39,763 nucleotides of DNA from Clostridia bacterium (GTDB lineage: Bacteria > Bacillota > Clostridia > Christensenellales > Aristaeellaceae): NCBI GenBank assembly GCA_017470945.1, contig JAFUXH010000062.1, forward strand, positions 1 to 39,763, given 5' to 3'. Both the position numbers and the translations under genes were made by a program. The notes beneath the pieces are model-generated. The model was not told the origin of the DNA. It worked only from the letters and a program-made list of their open reading frames with translations, and made no database searches. Of this stretch, positions 26,238 through 33,849 are shown one piece after another. Numbering within the stretch: the first letter of the stretch is position 1; the number at the start of each line of letters is the position of its first letter.

Positions 26238-27437
26238 TTATCGCAGGAACTGGGTCATCATGTACCCGGTGGTGTTGCCATAGCGCACCTGGGTCCACTG
26301 GTCGCCGGGGATGAGCACCGTCACCTTCGCGCCGGAATACACCCGCTGATACACGGTGCTGCCGTTTTGATTGGGGGCGGAGCGCAGGTTGACGAAGGTG
26401 CTGCCGTTCTGCACCGTTTTGGTGGGGTGGGCCGATACGCCGGACAGCTTGAGGTAGCGGGTCATCATATAGCCGATATTGCCGCTGGCGCTGCCATACA
26501 CCTTGCACCAGGTTTCGCCCGGCTCGATCACCTGGAAGCGCACGCCGTTTTTGTATTGGGCGATCACCTTGGCCGACGAGGAAGGCTGGGAACGCAGATT
26601 CAAGTATTGGGTAGATTTGGGGTTGTTCACCGTGGCGGTGCCTTTGGTGACGGGGGTGGCGGGGCTCACCGAGGGAACGCTGGGCTGATAGGGCGTGACG
26701 CTGCTGGAGGAGAGGAAAGCGGCGTCCACATACCCGGTAGTGCCCTGGATGCTGACCTTGTAGAACGTGGAGCCCGCGGCAGCCTTGCCCTTCAGCAGGA
26801 TGCTGACCTGGGTGCCGTTGGGATACTGGGCCAGGATGGAGGAGCCGGTGTAGCTGGGGGCGGAGCGCAGGTTCAATTTGCCGCTGTTGCCGGTGCGCAC
26901 GTAGGCCACGGAGGAGCCGCCGGAGGACCCGGTGATCCGCACGTATTCCTGGCGGAAATACCCCACGTTTCCATCGATCTGCACCTGGTACCAGCCGTCG
27001 TTGTAGCTGAGCACGGTGAAGGCCGCGCCGTTGTAATAGATGCCCACCACGGGGGCGTCCAGGCTGGGGTATTGGCGCAGGTTCAAAAACTGGGTGGCTT
27101 TGGGGTTGCTGACCACCCCGGTGGTGCTGCCGCCGCCGGTAGGCTGGGAGGATGTTTTCAGGAAATTCTTGCTCATGTAACCGAACTGGTTCAGCGCGGG
27201 CACATAGACCCAATACCAGTTGCCGCTTTGGGCGATCAGGCCCACCCACGATCCTTCCGCGGCGGAGCCCAGCCATGCGTCGTTGGCGCTGGGGCCGCCC
27301 CGCAGGTTCAGGTTGGCCGTGCCGGACACCACGGCGTAATCGTAGATGCCGGACAGGTTGTCCGCCCCGGCCGGCAGGGCGCTCAGCAGCAGCCCCAGGG
27401 CGCAGAGCAGGGCCAGCAGGTTTCTTGCCTTTTTCAT
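26238..27437 (-). CDS. Secreted protein with five bacterial SH3 repeats
   Basis: This 399-residue protein has a signal peptide (MKKARNLLALLCALG, cleavage near AGA-DN at residue 26). Five SH3b-type repeats follow, each marked by an (L/V)NLR core plus a hydrophobic tail such as GWYQVQ or GETWCKV. They begin near residues 40, 118, 185, 270 and 345. They are separated by Ser/Thr/Pro-rich linkers. No hydrolase domain is present. Bacterial SH3 domains bind peptidoglycan peptides, so this is probably a cell-wall-associated or adapter protein. The start at 27437 follows GGAGGAGAG. Single gene, ending at a bidirectional terminator. The promoter was not clearly identified in 27,438-27,523. Confidence 0.88.
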   Translation of the reverse strand: MKKARNLLALLCALGLLLSALPAGADNLSGIYDYAVVSGTANLNLRGGPSANDAWLGSAAEGSWVGLIAQSGNWYWVYVPALNQFGYMSKNFLKTSSQPTGGGSTTGVVSNPKATQFLNLRQYPSLDAPVVGIYYNGAAFTVLSYNDGWYQVQIDGNVGYFRQEYVRITGSSGGSSVAYVRTGNSGKLNLRSAPSYTGSSILAQYPNGTQVSILLKGKAAAGSTFYKVSIQGTTGYVDAAFLSSSSVTPYQPSVPSVSPATPVTKGTATVNNPKSTQYLNLRSQPSSSAKVIAQYKNGVRFQVIEPGETWCKVYGSASGNIGYMMTRYLKLSGVSAHPTKTVQNGSTFVNLRSAPNQNGSTVYQRVYSGAKVTVLIPGDQWTQVRYGNTTGYMMTQFLR

Positions 27438-27523
27438 GGTTCTCTCCTCCATTGAAATGGTGCTTTCAATCATATTAACGTACAGGCAAGCCGTTTTGTT
27501 CCATGGAAATGATCAAAATCATT

Positions 27524-28636
27524 TTACAAAAAATCGACCAAAACGCGGTTTTGCACGTCCATTCCCCTGCGGGTCAGGCGCATGCGCCCGTTTTCCCGGA
27601 TCAGCAGCCCCGCCCGGATGGATGCTTCCATTTTCGTGCCGAAGGCCTGGTCGATGGTGACGCCGTGCATGCGGAAGAATTCCTCCTCCGAAAGGCCCTC
27701 CGTCATGCGCAGGCCCAGCATCACGCTTTCGAACCGGGCGTCGGCGGGGGAGATCGCCGTTTCCTCGGCGGGCACGCCCGCCAAATAATCGGTGAGGGAC
27801 GGCGGGTTTTGATACCGGACGCCGCTTAAGAACCCGCAGGCGGCGCTGCCCAGGCCGAAATATTCCTTCCGTTTCCAGCAATCCACGTTGTGGCGGCAGG
27901 CAAAGCCGGGCAGGGCGAAATTGCTGATTTCATATTGGCTAAAGCCGTGGGCGGACAGGGTTTCCCGGCAGGCTTCGTACATGGCCCGCTCCGCTTCCTC
28001 CTCCGGCAATTCCCAAAGGCCCTGGTCGATCCGCGCCTTCATGGGCGTGTCCTCTTCCACGATCAGCCCGTAGCAGGACAGGTGGGTGGGCGACAGGGCC
28101 AAGGCGCTGCGCAGCGTTTGGCGCACGTCCGCCAGCGTTTGGGTGGGCAGGCCCAGCATCAGGTCCAGATTGATATTGGAAAATCCCGCTTCCCGGGCCA
28201 ACTCCACAGAGGCCTCCACCTGCGCCCAGGTGTGGATGCGGCCCAGCAGCCGCAGTAGCCTTTCCTGGCTGGCCTGGGCCCCGAAGGACAGGCGGTTGAT
28301 CCCGCCCGCCTTCAATACGGCAAGAAATTCCTTAGTCACCGTGCCAGGGTTGCATTCGCAGGAGCACTCGGCGTTTTCTGAAAAGGAAAAAGAGCGATGG
28401 AGGCCGTTCAGCACCCGCGCCATCAGCTGGTCCGGCAGCAGGGAAGGGGTGCCGCCGCCAACGTACAGGGTGGCGATTTCCAGGCCGTCATCGCTTTTCT
28501 GCGCCATTTCCCGCAGCAATCGATCCACATAGGGGGCCATATCGGCTTCCCGCCCGGCAAAGGAGGCAAAATCGCAATAAGCGCATTTCCTTGCGCAAAA
28601 CGGGATATGCACATACAGGCCGACTTGCTTTTTCAT
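27524..28636 (-). CDS. hemW: Radical SAM heme chaperone HemW (coproporphyrinogen III oxidase-like)
   Basis: This 370-residue radical SAM protein carries CARKCAYCDF (Cys14, Cys18, Cys21 for the 4Fe-4S cluster), YVGGGTPSLL, and NLDLMLGLPTQT. A HemN_C-like domain follows, containing YEISNFALPG. HemW proteins bind heme and are thought to deliver it to respiratory enzymes. They lack the extra residues of true HemN oxidases and are often misannotated as such. It overlaps the upstream DUF5711-like gene by 4 bp (ATGA), so the two are co-translated. A short hairpin follows the stop but has no T-tract. Confidence 0.92.
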   Translation of the reverse strand: MKKQVGLYVHIPFCARKCAYCDFASFAGREADMAPYVDRLLREMAQKSDDGLEIATLYVGGGTPSLLPDQLMARVLNGLHRSFSFSENAECSCECNPGTVTKEFLAVLKAGGINRLSFGAQASQERLLRLLGRIHTWAQVEASVELAREAGFSNINLDLMLGLPTQTLADVRQTLRSALALSPTHLSCYGLIVEEDTPMKARIDQGLWELPEEEAERAMYEACRETLSAHGFSQYEISNFALPGFACRHNVDCWKRKEYFGLGSAACGFLSGVRYQNPPSLTDYLAGVPAEETAISPADARFESVMLGLRMTEGLSEEEFFRMHGVTIDQAFGTKMEASIRAGLLIRENGRMRLTRRGMDVQNRVLVDFL

Positions 28637-29745
28637 GGCAGGGTGACGGCGTACACTTCGTTGTCGCTGGATAAAAGGGCCACGCCGCCCCGCAGCATGC
28701 CCAGATACCCGGTGATCATGGCGTTGTTCACCGTGCCGGGCAGGGCCACGGCGGTGAAGCGCTGGGCGTTGATATCGGCCCGGTACACCATATCGTGGGC
28801 GAAGGCGTAAATGCGCCGGTTGTACAGCGCGGCGCCGACGCAGGAATTGGGCAGGGTGTAGCGCCGGTCGATCCGGCCGGACAGCAGCCGCAATTCGTTG
28901 ATGGTGCCGGTATCATCCAATTGCAGGGTGGGGGCGAACAGCAGCATGGGGGTGCTGCCGTTGATCGCGTGATCCACCATCTGCCAGCCGTACACCAGCA
29001 CGGTGCCGCTGGTATCCTGGGTGCCCCGGTAATCGTATTGGCGCAGCTGCCGGGTGCTGATCACGTTCAATTTGTTTCCGGCGTAAATGATGCCGTAGGT
29101 CAGGTTTTCCCCCAGCGACACGGTGCCGGTATTGCGCATGTTGACCAGGAAGGTGTTCATGGTCACGTCGGGGGCGGTGCCGTAAATATCCACGGATGTG
29201 GTCCACAAATATTCGCCGTCGCCGAAAAAGCCCACGTCCAGCATGATCATATCCTGGAATTTGCTGGATTCATTATCCACCGACGTGCCCTGCAGATCCT
29301 TGATTTGCAGGGCGGGGCTCACGTCGTTGCCTACCACCACCGCCACATATTTGCTGCCCACCCGGGCGAACTGCACGGTGTCCGCCAGGATGTCGTGGTA
29401 GGTGGAATGGCCGTTGCGATCGATAAAATGCAGTTGGCTCCCGCTCCAGGCGGCGATCAGGCTGTCGCTGCAGGAGAAGGAGGCGCTGCCGCCCACGGCG
29501 TAGCTCCATTTTTCATTGCCTTTTCCATCCAGACAAAATAGAGTCATGCCGTCGTAATACAGGATGCTGTCGCCAAAGGGCGTCACATCCTGGGTGGCGG
29601 TGCAGCGCAGGCGCACGGCGGAAATCTGCCGGTTGCTGCCGCCGAAAACGCCCAGCACCGCCAGCACCAAAAGCACCACCAGCGCCGCGATGGCGGCCAG
29701 CATGATCCACCGCCTGTTCTGTTCCATGGATTGGGATAGCTGCAT
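28633..29745 (-). CDS. DUF5711-like membrane-anchored beta-propeller protein
   Basis: This 370-residue protein has an N-terminal membrane span (about residues 13-35). The remaining extracellular part has repeated beta strands (DSILYYDGMTLFCLDGKGNEKW is a PQQ/beta-propeller-like blade; similar ones recur through the sequence). This pattern fits the DUF5711 family found in clostridia, function unknown. It shares a 4-bp overlap with hemW downstream. The ATG follows GGAGGG with a 5-6 nt gap. Its promoter lies at the end of the preceding SNF2 gene. A scaffold or sensor role is a guess. Confidence 0.75.
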   Translation of the reverse strand: MQLSQSMEQNRRWIMLAAIAALVVLLVLAVLGVFGGSNRQISAVRLRCTATQDVTPFGDSILYYDGMTLFCLDGKGNEKWSYAVGGSASFSCSDSLIAAWSGSQLHFIDRNGHSTYHDILADTVQFARVGSKYVAVVVGNDVSPALQIKDLQGTSVDNESSKFQDMIMLDVGFFGDGEYLWTTSVDIYGTAPDVTMNTFLVNMRNTGTVSLGENLTYGIIYAGNKLNVISTRQLRQYDYRGTQDTSGTVLVYGWQMVDHAINGSTPMLLFAPTLQLDDTGTINELRLLSGRIDRRYTLPNSCVGAALYNRRIYAFAHDMVYRADINAQRFTAVALPGTVNNAMITGYLGMLRGGVALLSSDNEVYAVTLP

Positions 29746-29803
29746 GGGTTCCCTCCGGGTGTACAGGTAGAAAGCAAAAAAGCGTATTCAGGGATACCAA
29801 ACC

Positions 29804-29832
29804 ATTATACTATGTTTTATCCTCCGCGTCAA
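29804..29832 (-). promoter_or_regulatory. Promoter of the DUF5711-hemW operon, inside the end of the SNF2 gene
   Basis: Minus strand: TTGACG (29827-29832), 17-bp spacer, perfect TATAAT (29804-29809). The -35 box is within the last codons of the SWIM-SNF2 gene and the -10 box directly follows its stop codon. No terminator separates the two genes. Confidence 0.75.
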
Positions 29833-32800
29833 ACAGCGCCAGGATATCCTTTTCCGTCAGCCGGGTGGGCATTTCCTCGCCGGGGGTGATCAATTGATCG
29901 AACAGGCGGCGCTTCCGATCACTCATGCGCAGCACCTGCTCCTCGATGGAATGGTGCACCACCAGCCGCAGCACCTCCACCTTCTTGGTCTGGCCGATGC
30001 GGTGGGCCCGGCCGGTGGCCTGCTCCTCGGCGGTGGGGTTCCACCAGGGGTCGTAGTGGATCACCAGGTCGGCCCCGGTCAGGTTCAGCCCCGTACCGCC
30101 GGCCTTCAGGGAAATGAGGAACACGTTGGTTTCGCCTTCGTTGAAGCGTCGGCACAGCTCGATGCGCTTGGCGGCGGGGGTTTCCCCGTCCAGGTACAGG
30201 TAGGGGATGCCCTCCTGCTGCAGGCGCTTTTCGATCAGATGCAGCATGGAGGTGAACTGGGAAAACACCAGCGCCCGCCGCCCCGCGGCAATGGCGGGGG
30301 GCAGCACATCCATCAGCATTTCCATTTTGCCGGAGATGCCGGCGTAATCGGGCAGGCACAGGGCGGGATGGCAGCAGATCTGCCGCAATTCCGTAATGGC
30401 GGATAACACCTCCGCCCGGCCCCGGGAGAGGCCCCGATCCTTGAGGATCTGATCCACCCGCTCCCGCTTTTGCAGTAGCGCCGCGTCGTACACCCGGCGC
30501 TGCTCCGGCGGCAATTCGGCCATCATCACGCTTTCCAGCCGCTCCGGCAATTCGCCCAGCACGTCGCTGCGCAGCCGCCGCATCAGGAAGGGCCGGATGC
30601 GCCGGCGCAGATCGGCGGCGTTATCGCCGTCGCCCCAGCGGTGCAGGAATTCGGTGTACCGGGGCAGATAGCCCGGCAGCACGAAATCAAACAGGCTCCA
30701 CAATTCCCCGGCGTGGTTTTCCATGGGGGTGCCGGTGAGGGCAATGTGGGTTTCGGCGGTCAGCTGCTTAACGGCGTGGGCCCCTACGCTCTGCACGTTT
30801 TTGATCTGCTGGGCCTCATCCAGCACGGCGAAGCGGAAGGGGATATCCTTCATCAGGGCGATATCCCGCCGGATGAGGGGATAGCTGGTGATCACCAGGT
30901 CGGGGGCGTCGGGGCCCTTCAGGGCGTCGATTTGCTCCGCCCGGGCGGCCTGGCTGCCGCTGAGCATCAGGACGGATAGACCGGGGGTGAATTTTTCGCA
31001 TTCGCTGAGCCAGTTGTACGTCAGCGACGTGGGGGATACGATCAGGGAGGGCTTGCGCTTTTTTTCGTGCTGGGCGCAGCTCAGCAGGGCCGATAGGGTC
31101 TGCACCGTTTTGCCCAGGCCCATATCGTCGGCCAGAATGCCGCCCATGCCCAGGGCGTGCAGCGCCAGCAGCCATTCGTAGCCCCGCTTCTGGTAGGGAC
31201 GCAGGCAGTCGATGGGGGGTTCCGGCGCCTGGTAGGACAGGCTTGCCGCCTGGGTGGTGGCTTCATCCAAAGTGACGTTCAGGCCGTTTTCCCGGATCAG
31301 GGCGGTCAAATACGCCGCCCAATAAGCGCCCAGGGACTCCTTGCCGGTGTTTTCCTCGGCCTCGGCAATGGCCTCCACCAGGGGCTGCCAGCTGTTGCTG
31401 TCGCTCAGATCCAGGTAAGTGCCTTCCTTGAAGCGGAAATACCGCCGCTTTTTCCGCAGCGCTTCCAGCAGGGGCAGCAATTCCTCGATGGGGGTGTCCC
31501 CATCCATCAATTCCAGCTGCAATTGCCCCCCGCGCAGCCGCATGGTGCCCTTGAACAGGGGCTTCCGGGGCGTCAGGCGGCGGAAATCTTTGCTGAAAAA
31601 TACTTGCGCGTGCTTGGTCAGCCGGTTGGCCCCGTCGGTGACGAAATCATAGATCCTTTCGTTGCCGGTCAGATACACCCGGCCCCGGAACACCCGGAAG
31701 CCGTCCTGGGCCAGTTCGTCCAGCACAGTGCGCTCCCCGGCGGCGTCCCGCAGCAGCAGTTCGTTTTCCGGCAGGGTTTCCGGCATGAAGGGGTCGATTT
31801 CGATGCCGCCGTACACGAAGGACACCCGGGCGGTCACGTCGCCGCCCTCCTTATCCAAATATACCCGGGGCAGCAGGGGCAGCCGCACGAAGCGGGCATC
31901 CAGCTTGGGATCGATGGTCACGGTGCCCACCCGCAGCAGGAAGGGCAGCAATTCGCTCATCACCCGGGGGGTATCCTGGGGCGGGAAAGAGAAAAAAGCC
32001 TCCCGCCCGGTGGAATATTTGCGCAGGGTGGATAGCAGCGCCCGCTGATCCTGAGGGATCTGCAGGCATTCCTGGTCGCACAGCACAAAGCGATAATCCG
32101 GCGTCAGGGGCACGCATTTGCCCGGCAGGCCGGCGGTGATATTCAATTTGGCGGGGGAGCCCGTCAGGTGGAAATTTAGCGGCAGGGGATGGGCGGCGAT
32201 GCCCGGCAGATTGATTTTTTCCTCGCCGATCTGCAGGGTGAAGGGCAGGCTTTCCAGGGCCTGCAGCACCCGCGCGGCGGTTCTGGGGGGCAGCAGCAGC
32301 ACCCGGGCGTCCGCCCCGTTGAAATGGGCCGCCGCGGCGTTTTCGCAGTATTCGGCCAGAATGTCCAGCAGGGCGTTTTGCTTCTCGTCAAATCGCATCC
32401 ACTGGGGGTTGTATTCAAAGCCCTTGCCAAACAGCAGGGCCTTCCGCTCCTCCCGGCATTGCAAAAACTGGGGCACGTGGCGCACCACGTACAGCCGCTC
32501 CTCCCCGAGCTTCAGGCCGATGCGCAGCCCCTCCTTGGTCAGGAACAGGGCGGGCACCAGCCGGATGCTGTCCGATTCCGGCAGCATGGCCGATACGGCC
32601 TCAAACAGGGCGGGCACCGCCTGCTGGGCGCGATATTTTTCCATTTCCTGCATCTGGCCGCTTTCCATGGCGGTCAGCATGGCGGCTACGGCGTGGGCGC
32701 ACAAATTGCGGGCATCACAATCACACCGCACGGAGGATAAGCCTACGTGCACCTGATGCTTTTCCTCGCCGGAAACCCAGTATACGATCTCCTCCCGGGT

Positions 32801-32899
32801 TCGCCGGATCTCCCGCACCAGCGCCCGGCGGAACAGCATACGCCCCTGGGCGTAGGTTTCCTCGCCGGCCTTTTCCCGCAGTGTTTCTTCCGTCAGCAT
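29810..32899 (-). CDS. SNF2-family ATPase with SWIM zinc finger
   Basis: This is a 1029-residue protein. An N-terminal SWIM motif CxCx5CxH is present at Cys59, Cys61, Cys67 and His69. It is followed by a long bacterial SNF2-associated region (about 100-560). The C-terminal Snf2 motor (580-1020) has Walker A DDMGLGKT, DEAQQ, LTGTPMEN, and the motif VI equivalent ATGRAHRIGQ. Proteins of this layout are widespread in Bacillota, and their DNA or RNA-polymerase-related function is poorly known. The start at 32899 has a modest ribosome site (GAGGGGGA about 10 nt upstream). The motor belongs to a different subfamily from the nuclease-SNF2 protein at 14,633. Confidence 0.93.
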   Translation of the reverse strand: MLTEETLREKAGEETYAQGRMLFRRALVREIRRTREEIVYWVSGEEKHQVHVGLSSVRCDCDARNLCAHAVAAMLTAMESGQMQEMEKYRAQQAVPALFEAVSAMLPESDSIRLVPALFLTKEGLRIGLKLGEERLYVVRHVPQFLQCREERKALLFGKGFEYNPQWMRFDEKQNALLDILAEYCENAAAAHFNGADARVLLLPPRTAARVLQALESLPFTLQIGEEKINLPGIAAHPLPLNFHLTGSPAKLNITAGLPGKCVPLTPDYRFVLCDQECLQIPQDQRALLSTLRKYSTGREAFFSFPPQDTPRVMSELLPFLLRVGTVTIDPKLDARFVRLPLLPRVYLDKEGGDVTARVSFVYGGIEIDPFMPETLPENELLLRDAAGERTVLDELAQDGFRVFRGRVYLTGNERIYDFVTDGANRLTKHAQVFFSKDFRRLTPRKPLFKGTMRLRGGQLQLELMDGDTPIEELLPLLEALRKKRRYFRFKEGTYLDLSDSNSWQPLVEAIAEAEENTGKESLGAYWAAYLTALIRENGLNVTLDEATTQAASLSYQAPEPPIDCLRPYQKRGYEWLLALHALGMGGILADDMGLGKTVQTLSALLSCAQHEKKRKPSLIVSPTSLTYNWLSECEKFTPGLSVLMLSGSQAARAEQIDALKGPDAPDLVITSYPLIRRDIALMKDIPFRFAVLDEAQQIKNVQSVGAHAVKQLTAETHIALTGTPMENHAGELWSLFDFVLPGYLPRYTEFLHRWGDGDNAADLRRRIRPFLMRRLRSDVLGELPERLESVMMAELPPEQRRVYDAALLQKRERVDQILKDRGLSRGRAEVLSAITELRQICCHPALCLPDYAGISGKMEMLMDVLPPAIAAGRRALVFSQFTSMLHLIEKRLQQEGIPYLYLDGETPAAKRIELCRRFNEGETNVFLISLKAGGTGLNLTGADLVIHYDPWWNPTAEEQATGRAHRIGQTKKVEVLRLVVHHSIEEQVLRMSDRKRRLFDQLITPGEEMPTRLTEKDILALFDAEDKT

Positions 32900-33060
32900 G
32901 CTCTGCCCGTCCCCCTCTTTTCAATCACAAAAAGACGCATCTTATAATAATACGCCGTTCGTGCCTGTTTTCCTGCAAAGCGACGGAAAATCGGAAAGGG
33001 ATTTCGTTCACGCAAGAAACGTCCAAATAAAAATACGGCCTTTCAGGCCGTGGGGGAGAA
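32900..33060. other. Intergenic gap between SWIM-SNF2 and QueC-like genes
   Basis: This holds the terminator of the QueC-like gene (33027-33051) and, near 32940, an AT-rich run reading TATTATTATAAG on the minus strand. That run could be the -10 region for the SWIM-SNF2 gene, but I find no -35 at a good distance. Nothing else is recognisable. Confidence 0.4.
33027..33051 (-). terminator. Terminator of the acyltransferase/QueC-like operon
   Basis: Minus strand: acggcct, loop gaa, aggccgt, then atttttat. It starts 10 bp after the stop codon at 33061. Confidence 0.85.
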
Positions 33061-33822
33061 TTATCGGCGATAAAGCAGATTCATGGATATTTTGGCAAGC
33101 TTGGCGCCGAACACTTTGGAGATCCTTTTATACAGCTTATATCGCTTTTGTCCGGCGGGCGGCAGCAGCCATTCCATATCGCATTCCATTTTCTGCTGGC
33201 AGGGCCGGCAGTAGCCGCAGGCCGTCTGCCCGATGGGATGGTGGCAAAACCAAATTTTCTGCATGATGAACTGGCAGTTCCAGCGCTTGACCAGATCCAC
33301 CATTTCCTTTTCCGTCATTTCAATGATGGGGAAAGAAAAATTGCCGAACAGCAGCACGCAATCCCGGCTGGAGGCGGCGGGGTCGACGAAGAAGCTTCCG
33401 TCCCGCCGAATCATTTTCCCGGTCTTTTCAATGGCGGAAACGCAGCCGCTGTACTCGCCGTTGGGCTTTTCGATGCCGATCTCGATGCCGGGATACACGG
33501 TGGCCAGCCGGGCCAGCCACTCATATTGCTTGCCAATGGATACGATTTCCCTGATCGCCTGATACGCGCGGGTGATGTCAGGATTCGGCGGGATATCGGC
33601 TTTCTGCACCACGATCACGTCCTTCACCGTATCGGGGGTGGTGATATCCCGCAAAAGGGAGGTGATCTCCTGCATGGTTTCGATTTCCTTCTGGGTGCTG
33701 GAACGGCTTTCATCCGCCACGTAAACGGGCTGAACGACGTCGCCGGGCTGAAGCTCCCGGCACAATTGCAGCATGCGGAAGGTCGAATCCCATCCGCCGG
33801 TCCATAAAACGTGATGAAGCAT
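33061..33822 (-). CDS. QueC-like PP-loop ATP pyrophosphatase
   Basis: This 253-residue protein starts with a PP-loop LWTGGWDSTFR (residues 6-16). It resembles SGGxDS motifs, but Thr replaces the first Ser and a Trp precedes the Asp. The C-terminal zinc site follows the QueC spacing, C-x8-C-x2-C-x2-C (Cys193, 202, 205, 208, around TACGYCRPC). QueC makes 7-cyano-7-deazaguanine, but no queD, queE, folE or queF gene is near, and the middle of the protein differs from true QueC. A related adenylation-dependent nitrile or amide synthesis is possible. It is second in an operon with a membrane acyltransferase-like gene, 27 bp apart, with ribosome site AAGGAGGA. Confidence is high for the fold, low for substrate. 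Confidence 0.75.
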   Translation of the reverse strand: MLHHVLWTGGWDSTFRMLQLCRELQPGDVVQPVYVADESRSSTQKEIETMQEITSLLRDITTPDTVKDVIVVQKADIPPNPDITRAYQAIREIVSIGKQYEWLARLATVYPGIEIGIEKPNGEYSGCVSAIEKTGKMIRRDGSFFVDPAASSRDCVLLFGNFSFPIIEMTEKEMVDLVKRWNCQFIMQKIWFCHHPIGQTACGYCRPCQQKMECDMEWLLPPAGQKRYKLYKRISKVFGAKLAKISMNLLYRR

Positions 33823-33849
33823 GGTGGTCCTCCTTCGTGGCGCGGTCTG

